In this document: in pieces, positions 53,004 through 62,560 of the stretch
Layout: every line of letters starts with the position of its first letter
How positions within the stretch are numbered: the first letter of the stretch is position 1
Assembly: GCA_026122225.1 (NCBI GenBank)
Contig: JANEZZ010000805.1
Location: 682,001 to 746,000, forward strand
Source of the DNA: Heloderma charlesbogerti
Lineage: Eukaryota > Chordata > Lepidosauria > Squamata > Helodermatidae
Direction of reading: 5' to 3'
Length of the DNA: 64,000 bases
Made by a program: the position numbers and the translations under genes
Notes under the pieces: model-generated
Seen by the model: only the letters and a program-made list of their open reading frames with translations
Databases searched by the model: none
Told to the model about the DNA's origin: nothing

Positions 53004-53733
53004 TAAAAGTTCAACACCCATGGCCGGGGGCAACACACCTTGAAATCTTCTTTGGAATCTCTGCACTACATGGGTCAAGGCCTATCAAATCCAAGAATCA
53101 AGACAGGTTCAAGAGTAAGTCCAGAGTAATTCCACACATGCAGAGGTTTCGATGACCACAGCTTCCACTTTGGTATCTCCATTCTCCACGCTACATGAAT
53201 CCAGATCCATAGCAAACAAGATTTCCAGATCTATGAAAAGTAGAGCAGCACTTTCCATAGCAGGTTCTTAACAATACACAGTTTAAGGCGACAATAGTCA
53301 AAACTGGATAGAGAGTCCTTGTGACGAGTGCCTCAAGAGACTCAGATGATAGTAAGTCCAAACAGAGAGGATTTGGGGCAGTAAAGATGAGAATGTTCCT
53401 AGCAGAAGCTCCAAGCCTGAGCAACTGCTTAAAAGTGAAGGTGTGGCTACAATACCCCTCCTCCTGAATAACTAACTGGCAAGGGATTTTTGCCCATCAA
53501 CAAGGCCCCTGCCCAAACAGGACATCTCCATTCTGCCCTTCAGGGGTAATACTTCAACCCGTGTGACACCTCTGAACCTCCCTTCTGTTAGGTTCTCAAG
53601 GAGAGGCTTCCAGCTTCCTTCCCTGTCAAGACCAAAGCTAGCAGCTGGATGGAAGTAACTTAACTTCTGCCTGCTTTCCTTGGAGAACATTGACAGAGAT
53701 AAGCTCATACTCATTCTGAAATTCCATATGCTT

Positions 53734-53770
53734 AGAGTCGGACACGACTGAACGACTGAACAACAACAAA
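53734..53770 (+). mobile_element. BovB-type 3' tail fragment
   Basis: AGAGTCGGACACGACTGAAC, then GACTGAACAACAACAA, is the diagnostic BovB 3' end. It is also used as the tail of SINEs that BovB mobilises. The preceding sequence is not recognisable BovB, so this may be a very short truncated insertion or a SINE tail. Confidence 0.75.
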
Positions 53771-54051
53771 TTGGGCCAAACCCTTCTGGACCACTTCTGA
53801 TCAGCTTCTGGCTATAAACTATAAGGCACACTGCAGCACTGGAGCTGGGCCACAACACACCTGAATCTATGCTTCTTTATCATTTTGAACCTAATGCCCC
53901 TGTATTCCTGCATAAAGATCTTGTAAAGAAATTGGTAAAGTCATGTATAACATATAATCAGAAGTCTCCAAAGCAATCATCTACACAGCGATAGACCGTG
54001 AGACTCTGAGTATAAACCTACTCAGAAAGTGCAGCAAGCAAGAAATCCAAA

Positions 54052-54100
<49 letters not shown>
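54052..54100. repeat. (GTCT)n(ATCT)n microsatellite
   Basis: About nine GTCT units followed by three ATCT units. Confidence 0.95.
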
Positions 54101-54289
54101 TATGGCACCATGGTTTTGATTTATTTCTTATGTGGAAGCACTTCAAATTTCTCATCAAATTCCAGATGCCTATAGTACAGATGCCTGTAGTTTTTTCTGA
54201 CTATGACATACACACACACCTTATATGTGTTACATTACTTATATATCCAATCTTTCATTAGATATTAAGCTTCTTCTTAGGATGTCTTA

Positions 54290-54741
54290 GGGCTCAATCC
54301 TATTGAGATAGATGGTCGCCTCTGACTCCCTCTGAAGTCAGAGGCAACCACCTATCCAATGCAGGGAGGCTGAAATATGGAGGAGAGGATTGGCTGCCCT
54401 GCAGTTTGCCTTAGATGCCTGATTTCAGGCATCTAGGCACTGATTCAGGGACAGGGGGGATGGAGACTGCAGAGAAAGCTGTCTAAAACAGCTTCCATGG
54501 TCTCCTCCCCACCCCACTGCAGGAACGCCCCCTTTTTGCCCTGTTCATGCTCCGTGTAACAAGCATGGACAGGCACAGAGGAGCAGCTGCCATGGTTCTC
54601 TCCATCCCAGCTATGAGGCGGGGGGCGGGGAGAAGGGAGCATGGTTTCCCAGCTATGAGCTCATAGCACTGTCTCGGAGCTGAGAAACCAAAAAAACCCT
54701 ATTTACCGCAGATACTGTCTAGGGGACATAGGATTGCTCTC
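54290..54741. mobile_element. Harbinger-like MITE
   Basis: 452 bp. The ends GGGCTCAATCCTAT and ATAGGATTGCTCTC are inverted repeats, flanked by perfect TTA (54287-54289 and 54742-54744). An inner hairpin GCCTCTGACTCCCTCTGAAG, then TCAGAGGC, lies near the left end. It shares ACCTATCCAATGCAGG with 10291-10608. Confidence 0.75.
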
Positions 54742-55144
54742 TTACTCTAGTTGTCCCGCAAGCACATCCATGATATACTAAGGGTTAATCAGTGAGTTTC
54801 TTTATTTCTTTATAGATCTTCTTGTATTGTTATATGTATAATTTTCTTTTTGTTGTTGTTATTGCCTGTGTTTTTAAGTTTATTTCAAAACAAAATAAAA
54901 TTCCATGGGAAAAAATCCACAGAAAAATTCATATATAAATATCAATTTTGTTATCATATTTTCTCACAAAATACACATTTCTAAATGTGCTCTCTCTAAA
55001 TGTACACATTTCTAAATGTATTTTATCCTACTATACACATTTTAAACTTATTTTAGTATATTTTTTGAGCCAGGAAATGCATCAGAGAAGTGCAAAATCT
55101 GAAGGATAATGACATTTCAATCTGCACATTGGAACATAATTATT

Positions 55145-55186
55145 GTGTGTGTGTATGTATGTGTGTGTGTGTTTGTGTGTGTGTAT

Positions 55187-55223
<37 letters not shown>
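55145..55223. repeat. (TG)n(TA)n microsatellite
   Basis: GT-rich tract with TA and TT interruptions, then about 14 AT units. Confidence 0.9.
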
Positions 55224-55227
<4 letters not shown>

Positions 55228-56097
55228 TTTTTGTATGCAAGATGTTGTGCATAATTATTACATTTAATATATTAAACTACACATTAGAACCTAACAGTGT
55301 GGGTCATCTCAGTTAGCATCAGAATTCACGAAGGTAAAATTCCTCAGACATCCCTAATATTAATGGCAAGCACATTACTCAAAATCTTGCGGGGGGGGGG
55401 GACAGGAAAATAAATGTATGAAAAAAGCAAGTACACAAACTCTCAAATTGATAATTAGGCCCAACTGAAAATAAATTTCTGGCAACTTATCATGTTCAAG
55501 GCATCTGTGAAATAATGTGATTTCCACTGTTGTGATCTGCTTTAAAAGATGTCAGTAAATGAAACTTCATTTCTCTTCTTAATCAGTGGCATTCTGGACA
55601 AGTCTCTTGTTTCAAGGAGAGAATGGCTGCGGGCATTGCTGCTAGTGTGATGTACCAGCTGTGTACACAACAAAGAAATCCCATTCACAATTTTGAAATT
55701 TCCAATGCAAATAAAGAGATATTAGAACTTGGCTCTTAGGGTAGTTAATCTCATTTTAACTCTGTACATTGAGATTAGCACTGGAACAAAACCATTGACA
55801 GAATGTTGGCAGGCAAAACTATTCTTCAAAACTAGAGACATTTTCCTTGATGCTGGAAAAAAATAGACTTGAATTTCTTCATAAACTTTCTATAAATAAA
55901 TGAAACCCTCATTGAACAAAGGAATGAATCCATGTCAAGAGCTTTAATTGGTTTATTTTAAAACTTTTATCTTACCTATTTTATATAACCTCAGGTGGCT
56001 ACTGAAATTCACTGAACTTGGCCTTAATCCACCAGCAAGAGGTAGCCAGTGAATTTGTAAGGGATTAATTTTGTATCCATTTTTGGAACTCATCTAA

Positions 56098-56226
56098 GGG
56101 TGCAATCCTATGCATGTTTCAACAGAAAGAAGTCCTACAATTCCCAGCATTCCCTAGCCATGCTAGCTGGGGAATACTGCGAGTTGTAGGACTTTTTTCT
56201 GTCGAAACATGCATAGGATTGTGCCC
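56098..56226. mobile_element. Intact Harbinger-like MITE, 129 bp
   Basis: GGGTGCAATCCTATGCATGT at the left and its complement ACATGCATAGGATTGTGCCC at the right, flanked by perfect TAA (56095-56097 and 56227-56229). The whole element folds back, with inner arms AGTCCTACAATTCCCAGCAT and its partner. A half copy lies near 17800-17865. Confidence 0.85.
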
Positions 56227-57138
56227 TAAAGTATTAATGTTTTATTGCATAATGAATGGAAGGTTGACATGGCACTAAATGGAGAAAGTGCAGTCCTCCA
56301 TATTCTTTCTTACTCCATTTGTGATTTAACCAGCACTGGGCTAAGTTCCTCTAGGGTGACCATATCCCAAGAGAATCAGAATGTAGTGCTGCAGTAAGCC
56401 ATTAGGGGCAGTTTGCCCCTTTACTTCAACCACAATGGGTTACTCACTGATTTTGGAAACTGGGTAAAATCAATGCATGTGAGGATAATTTCTGAGCCCT
56501 ATTCCCCAACCTCCACACATACATGAAATGTTCAAATTATGCATTCATGAATGGATTCCTACACTGAACATCTGAAGTGCAATCTTCACTTGTCAAAAGC
56601 AGGGTTAAAGATTGCACTGATCAGGCACATGAACATACGACTCTGTCACTATTTATATGTCTTGTCAAATGCATGAAGGCTGCAGGCTGGGCACAGTCCT
56701 ACTGCTCTATTGCATACTGGATCCAGTGTGAAGTCATTGATGATGGGAGAGGCTGCACTTAGGGATGTCTGGATTGTGTAAAATCTGTTCAGTCTGTGTC
56801 AGCTGTCTTTTGTTCCATCATCCACCCATTGATGGAATCAGATTATTTTTTTCTGAATTTGCATTTGCACAAATCCATGCAAGCAAAAATGCAAATTTCC
56901 CTCCCCAAATGCACATTTCACGCTTTAGCCTATGGGGGAAATGTGTGTTTTGAGGCGGTTTTTAAAATTTCACATATTTTTCTATGACAAAATTTGTGCA
57001 AGATTCCTGAAGGTTAGAAAAATGGTCCACAATACGTGGAATCTGCCTGACAGGAAAAGCCAGCCTGGTGCAGAATCCAGGGGTCAGATTCATGGAAATC
57101 TGAACTCATTTGGTTCCATTGCAGATTTCTCCAACATC

Positions 57139-58874
57139 TAGGGATGTCAGAGAATTTCTCCACGAATCCGAAATCGGTGGCGAAATGGTCTGCCCCCCCG
57201 CCCCCCCCGGGACGGGACTTACCCTGGGCGAATCCTCCTGGCGGCGGCAGCGGCGGCTCTGGCAGCTGTTCGGCGGTGGCAGCCGGTCTTCCGACTGGCT
57301 GCCGCCGCCACCAATTCCAGTAAAAAAAACAAAAAACAAAAAAAGTGATAGGCTTAGGGATGTACGAAAGTCACTTACCTGGTCTTGCAGCTTGCTTCGC
57401 GGTGGGGGGGAGGCACTTCGCTTCTCCCCCTGAAGTTCAGGCCGGGGGGGAGGCTTCCCGCCTCGCCCGGCCGAAATTCAGGCCGGGGAGAAGCGCCTCG
57501 TCTCCCCGGCCGCGAACTTCAAAAGAAAAAAAAACACGCCCAGTGATAGGCTACATGATGATTTACGTAGCCTATCACGGCTAGATCTGCAAAGTCAGCT
57601 GTAATAGGCTACGTTAATCATCACGTAGCCTATCACGGGTGACTTTAACAACAACAACAAAAAAGCGCATACACAAATGGCGGCCCCCATAGGGAGCCAC
57701 CATTCGCGTTCCTTATTTGGTCGCTGTAGTCTATGTAAAGATTTATGTAGACTACGGCGAAAATAAGGGCAACGCAAATAGCGTTGCCCTTATTTTCGCC
57801 GTAGTCTACGTAATCTTTACGTAGACTACAGCAACCAAATAAGGAACGCGAATGGCGGCTCCCTATGGGGGCTGCCATTAGCCGTATGCTCTTTTTTTTT
57901 TTTTAAGTCACCCGTGATAGGCTACGTGATGATTTACGTAGCCTATCACAGCTGACTTTGCAAATCTAGTCATGATAGGCTACATTAATCGTCACGTAGC
58001 CTATCACGGGGGCGTTTTTTTTTTTTTACTTTTCTTGGAATGGCGGCAGCGGCAGCCGGTCGAAAGTCCGGCTGCCGCCCCCGCCCCTGTCGAAGCCCTG
58101 CCAAACCGCCGCTGCGACCCGCCACCGGGAGCGACATTTGGGAAAGGTAAGTCCTATCCCGGGGGGGTGCGGGGGGCAGGGGGTGCAAAGAATTTCTCCC
58201 CGAAACTACTTCGGGGGGCCGAATACGTTGGCACTCGGCCCTCCGAAGTTTCAGCGAGCAATTCTCTGACACCCCTAGATAGGCTACGTAAAGATTTACA
58301 TAGCCTATCACAGCTAGATTTTTTAAAAAATACCATGATAGGATACGTAAATGTTTACATAGCCTATCACGGCTGAGTAAAAAAAAAACCCGCGCGTACG
58401 CAAATGGCGGCGCCCATGGGCACCGCCATTTGCGTTCCTTATTTTGGCGCGTCTAGTCTACGTAAACATTTACGTAGACTACGGCGAAAATAAGGGGAAT
58501 GCAAATAGCGTAGATGATGGGCGCCTCCATTTGCGTACGCGCTTTTTTTTGTTTTTTGTTTACTCAGCTGTGATAGGCTACGCAAACATTTATGTAGCCT
58601 ATCATGGCTGACTGCAGGGACACAAACGGCGGCGGCTGTGGCCACCGCCATGTGCGGCCCAGCCGGCCAGGATTCGGGGGTGGAGGGACAGAGCACCTCC
58701 CCCCCAGCCAGAATTTTGGGGGGAGGGACGGAGCACCTCCCCCCCCGGCCAGAATTTCGTGGGGGAGGGATGGAGCACCTCCCCTCCACCTGAATTTCAG
58801 GGGGAGGGACAGAGCGCCTCCCCCCCACCGTGAATCAAATTTCATTCAAGGTAAGTGACTTTCGTACATCCCTA
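57139..58874 (-). mobile_element. nhAT copy S: middle member of the second triple nest
   Basis: The flanks are perfect CCAACATC (57131-57138 and 58875-58882). It starts TAGGGATGTCAGAGAATTTC (beta) and ends AGGTAAGTGACTTTCGTACA plus TCCCTA (alpha). Its own length is about 805 bp, interrupted by copy T. The right part has palindromes at about 58330-58370, 58453-58490 and 58568-58605, and four iterated AATTT(C/T)GGGGGGAGGGA-type blocks. Confidence 0.93.
57355..58277 (+). mobile_element. nhAT copy T: innermost member of the second triple nest
   Basis: 923 bp with perfect GATAGGCT duplications (57347-57354 and 58278-58285). The target is an arm of copy S's own GATAGGCTACGTAAAG palindrome. The left end is alpha (TAGGGATGTACGAAAGTCAC), and the right end AATTCTCTGACACCCCTA. 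It has four outer and one central palindrome set. The ATGGCGGCAGCGG block from 58040 is open to AAAG|GTAAGT at 58147. Confidence 0.95.
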
Positions 58875-59451
58875 CCAACATCCCTCACTGCACTATCTGT
58901 CCTTCTCTTGAGGGAGCAAAGCCCCAGTCCTTTCACAGCATGGTCACCTTATCTGGGCATGCTTCCTAATACCTCAGTGGTCCATGAAGCTCTTTTTTAT
59001 TATTATTTTCCAGCAATTTATACAGTGTTTTGGACTGTATAAAATCCCTCAACATTCCTAGCTTGTTTATATATTTTGTTATTTTTTGTGCCATTTTTAG
59101 AATATGTTGCTAGACAAGAGATTGTACTTTGGAAAATACAATGAACAACCCAAATTATTATTAGTGGGGAGGGAGGATGCTCTAAACATGATCCAGAATG
59201 TGGAGGAGAAATCTTAAAAAACATAAGGCTCTTATGGGAGCATAGACACTATTGCTCAGCTGAACATTGCCATGTGTGTTTTTGACAAGAGACAGCTGCT
59301 AATCAACATTTTAAGGTCATTGTGGTGTAAATGCGGTGAGAACAAGGGAATTATGTTTCCAACAGCATTGACTTCATCTTTTAATCTGACTCTGTGGAGC
59401 TGGAGCACAAAGAGGAAAGCACATCTGCTTTTTTCTTCTTCTTCCTGGTAA

Positions 59452-59620
59452 GATCATACAAACATATGAGCAGCTCTGCTAGATCAGACCAAACGTCCAT
59501 AAAATCCAGCATGCTGTTTCTAACAGTGGTTAGTCAGGAGGACATGAAGAAAACAGCCCAATTATCTGTTCTTTGCCCCCTAGCAATAGATTTTAAGAGG
59601 CATGCCTCTGAACGTGGAAA
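59452..59620 (+). repeat. Diverged SINE-like repeat
   Basis: AGCAGCTCTGCTAGATCAGA, then CCAAACGTCCATAAAATCCAGC, AACAGTGGTTAGTCAGGAG and AGAGGCATGCCTCTGAACGT correspond to a very common reptile interspersed repeat. I cannot see a clear promoter, so the class is uncertain. Confidence 0.5.
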
Positions 59621-59658
59621 TTTAGTAGACTGAGGCTGCAATCCTAAGCACACTTACC

Positions 59659-60106
59659 TAGGGATGTTAGAGAATTCCGCCATGGATCCCAGGGGGGCCA
59701 AATTCCAGTGAATTCGGCCCCCCAGAATCCATGGTGGAATGGAGCCCCCCATCCCACCACCCCACGAAAGCCCTGCGAAACAGAGCCTACCTGGCTGCAG
59801 CTCTGGTGGCGGCGGCTCTGGAACGCAACTGGCGTAGGGCACTCCATTTGCATTCCCGCTTTAGCCATGATAGGCTACGTAAATATTTGCGTCCGCAGTA
59901 GCCTGGCAGCGGCTGGAGGCCCTACTGTAACTTGGCCTGGCCGGCGGCTCTACGGCCTGGCCGCAGAGCAGAGCCGACCAGGCAGGATTCCGGGGGGGAG
60001 GAATGGATCACCCCGCCCATCAAGGATTCCGGGGGGAGGAATGGATCGCCTCCCCCCACTTGCGGAACCCGGCGGAGCCAGGTAAGTGGGGTTTCGTACA
60101 CCTCTA
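59659..60106 (-). mobile_element. Short palindrome-chain nhAT copy, beta left / alpha-like right
   Basis: 448 bp flanked by perfect CACTTACC (59651-59658 and 60107-60114). It starts TAGGGATGTTAGAGAATTCC and ends AGGTAAGTGGGGTTTCGTAC plus ACCTCTA. Only half of one GATAGGCTACGTAAATA palindrome remains (about 59868-59888), so the hairpin chain was deleted before or during transposition. Confidence 0.92.
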
Positions 60107-60358
60107 CACTTACCAGGGAGTACTGGTAAACTGAAACTCAATGGGACTTACTTCTGAGTAATCATGCTTAGGATTACACTGCACCACACTTCTCCTCACT
60201 CTGAAATAGCACACGTGTCAAATAGAAGACAGTGAAGACAAAAACAATTGCTTTATGCATCCCAGCCAACACTGATTCACAGAACCAGTTTATAAACTCA
60301 TTCACATGACAATAAGTTTATATTGCACAATCTTCCAGTGACAACTACTGGTTTCACG

Positions 60359-61147
60359 TAGGGATGGCGGAGAATTTCTCCCCGAAACTTCGGGGGGCCG
60401 AGCGCCAACGTGTTCGGCCCCCCAAACAAATTTCGGGGAGAAATCCTCCGCCCCCCCCGCACCCCCCCCGGGACGGGACTTACCTTTTATTGCCATTGTA
60501 ATAAAAGTTTAAAAAAAATGCCCCCTGATAGGCTACGTGACGATTAACGTAGCCTATCACGGCTAGATTTGCAAAGTCAGCCGTGATAGGCTACGTCAAT
60601 CGTCATGTAGCCTATCACGGGTGACTTAAAAAAAAAAAAAAAAAGCGCGTATGGATAATGGCGGCCCCCATAGGGAGCCGCCATTCCCGTTCCTTATTTG
60701 GTCGCTGTAGTCTACGTAAAGATTTACGTAGACTACAGCAACCAAATAAGGAACGCGAATGGCGGCTCCCTATGGGGGCCACCATTTGCGTACGTGCTTT
60801 TTTTTTTTTTTAAGTCACCCGTGATAGGCTACGTGATGATTAACATAGCCTATCACGGCTGATTTTGCAGATCTAGCCGTGATAGGCTACGTAAATCGTC
60901 ACGTAGCCTATCACGGGGGCATTTTTTTTAAACTTTTTATTTCGCGGCCGGGCAAGGCGAGGCGCCTCCTCCCCGGCCTGAATTTCGGCCGGGCAAGGCG
61001 GGAAGCCTCCCCCCCCAGCCTGAATTTCGGCCGGGCGAGGAGGGAAGCCTTCCCCCCTGGCCTGAACTTCAGGGGGAGCAGCGAAGTGCCTCCCCCCCAC
61101 CGCGAAGCAAGCTGCGAGACCAGGTAAGTGACTTTCGTGCACCCCTA
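60359..61147 (-). mobile_element. Palindrome-chain nhAT copy, gamma left / alpha right
   Basis: 789 bp, starting TAGGGATGGCGGAGAATTTC and ending AGGTAAGTGACTTTCGTGCA plus CCCCTA. It has four GATAGGCTACGT palindromes and a GTAGTCTACGTAAAG dyad around a centre near 60725, and three iterated CTGAATTTCGGCCGGGC blocks to the right. The flanks GTTTCACG and CATGGAAC do not match, so it may be a recombinant. Confidence 0.85.
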
Positions 61148-61275
61148 CATGGAACTCAAGATGGCTACATGTGGTTCCCAGGTAGTCCCGCCTCCAAGCA
61201 CTGACCAGACCCAAATCTGCTTAGCTTCAGCAAGGTGGCTGCTTCATGTGCCTTCAGACTATATCCTGGGACCCT
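61148..61275 (-). mobile_element. 5S-rRNA-derived SINE (or 5S pseudogene), minus strand
   Basis: On the minus strand, GAAGCTAAGCAGATTTGGGT, then CTGGTCAGTGCTTGGAGGCG and GACTACCTGGGAACC, follows the 3' two-thirds of vertebrate 5S rRNA, which includes the internal promoter region. It continues beyond 5S with ACATGTAGCCATCTTGAGTT. 5S-derived SINEs are known in lizards. A second copy lies at 62434-62560. Confidence 0.7.
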
Positions 61276-61715
61276 GGTCAAGGAAAACAGGGGTGTCTGG
61301 TCTCCACCCTTTCCCTTAAACCTTACCTTAAAGTGTGGGGTGTTTTCATGTGCCACCACCTCCCAAGGCCCCACAATTCTGGGAAGGTGATCTAGGTTAG
61401 TCCAGCAAGGCTTATCAAGCCAGCAGGTCCCACAGCCCTCAGCAGCAAGCCTCAGGAGTCACCAGTCACCTGAAGGTGCTTCTGGGTACTCACCGAACCT
61501 GTTGCCTCCCACAATTCCTACACATTCCTGTCAAAACAAATTGACTTCAACACCCAACTATGCACTCTCAATGACCCTGGACACTCAGTACAGAGTAGGT
61601 GAAAAAACCTACTCACCCAGCTTGTGGGCAGGGAAAAAATTTGTACTTGGCACCAAGAAGGACAACCAGATAATCCTGTACTGGATTCTGGGGATGGGGG
61701 TGGTGGTGCTGCACA

Positions 61716-62088
61716 TAGGGATGTTATGGGAGTCTAGTTGGTGGTCAAGCTTAGCTATTACTTGCCAGTTTGGCCTCTGGCAAGTCCGTGGATCCTGCCC
61801 AACTCAGCACACATTGAGTCAGGCAAGCGCGATGATTCCTGCTAATTAGACAATTTACACCTGTAATTTTGGGTAAATGAAGCTATTTACCGCAGCCGTT
61901 GTATGCAAATGGCTATTTCTGTAAATAGCTGAGCCACCATTTTATGCAAAATGGAAGCTCGTGGGATGTGGGGACACCCCTTGCCAGGCACTTGGCAGCT
62001 TGTGCAGCATGCTGAACAGGGTCAGCTGGCTGGCGGGGGTCTGGTGAGCAGTGGGTGAGGCAGGTACCAGTGAGTTCGCCCATCCCTA
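61716..62088. mobile_element. nhAT copy of the 44082 subfamily, reverse orientation
   Basis: It starts TAGGGATGTTATGGGAGTCT and ends GTGAGTTCGCCCATCCCTA, the reverse order of 44082-44642. The core has AAATGGCTATTTCTGTAAAT and a TTTACCGCAG/CTGTAAATAG foldback. The flanks GCTGCACA and GCCATCCT do not match. Confidence 0.55.
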
Positions 62089-62433
62089 GCCATCCTACAA
62101 GGAAGGTGGAGAGCAGGGAGGAGGATTTTTAAATCACCATCAGCTCCTTTCCTGATGTCAGTGTGACATGCATTGTCACATTCTTTGATACTGCTCTGCC
62201 TATGGATGGCTGCCTGCCCAGCCCCTGCCCCTGCTCGCTTGTCCCTGGACCCACGCTTGAGTTCCCCGCCACTTGCTGAGCCACCTGCACTTACCCAGGA
62301 CCCGTCCTCAAGCACCCCAATTGTCATTTTGTGAGCAGAGGTAAGTGGTCCCAATCCACTGCAGATTCCTGAGGCTGGATTCCAAAGAATCTGGCCTTAT
62401 TTGAATCTGCAGCAGATTTCTTTGACATCCCTA
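62089..62433. repeat. Right part of a diverged beta-type nhAT element
   Basis: Contains GAGGTAAGTGGTCCCAATCC near 62339, then a hairpin (AGGCTGGATTC...GAATCTGGCCT) and the end GCAGATTTCTTTGACATCCC plus TA. The layout matches the right end of copy P (48775-48864). The left part is not identified. Confidence 0.5.
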
Positions 62434-62560
62434 CATGGAACTCAAGGTGGCTACATGTGATTCCCAGGTAGTCTCCCCTCCAAGCACTGACCAGACCCAA
62501 ACATCCTTAGTTTCAGCAAGGTGGCTGCTTCATGTGCCTTCAGACTATGCCCTGGGATCA
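62434..62560 (-). mobile_element. Second 5S-rRNA-derived SINE copy
   Basis: Close match to 61148-61275 over its whole length (CATGGAACTCAAGGTGGCTA, then CATGTG). It too directly follows a CCCTA element end, so the junction itself is repeated. Confidence 0.7.

Larger units (their letters stand above)
56760..58886. mobile_element. Old nhAT element Y: outer member of a second triple nest
   Basis: It starts TAGGGATGTCTGGATTGTGT and ends CCAACATCCCTC, the last pieces being separated from the body by element S. The flanks are GCTGCACT (56752-56759) and ACTGCACT (58887-58894), 7 of 8. Its own sequence (56760-57138 plus 58883-58886) is AT-rich, resembles 11520-11813, and has none of the GATAGGCTACGT modules. 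Confidence 0.75.
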
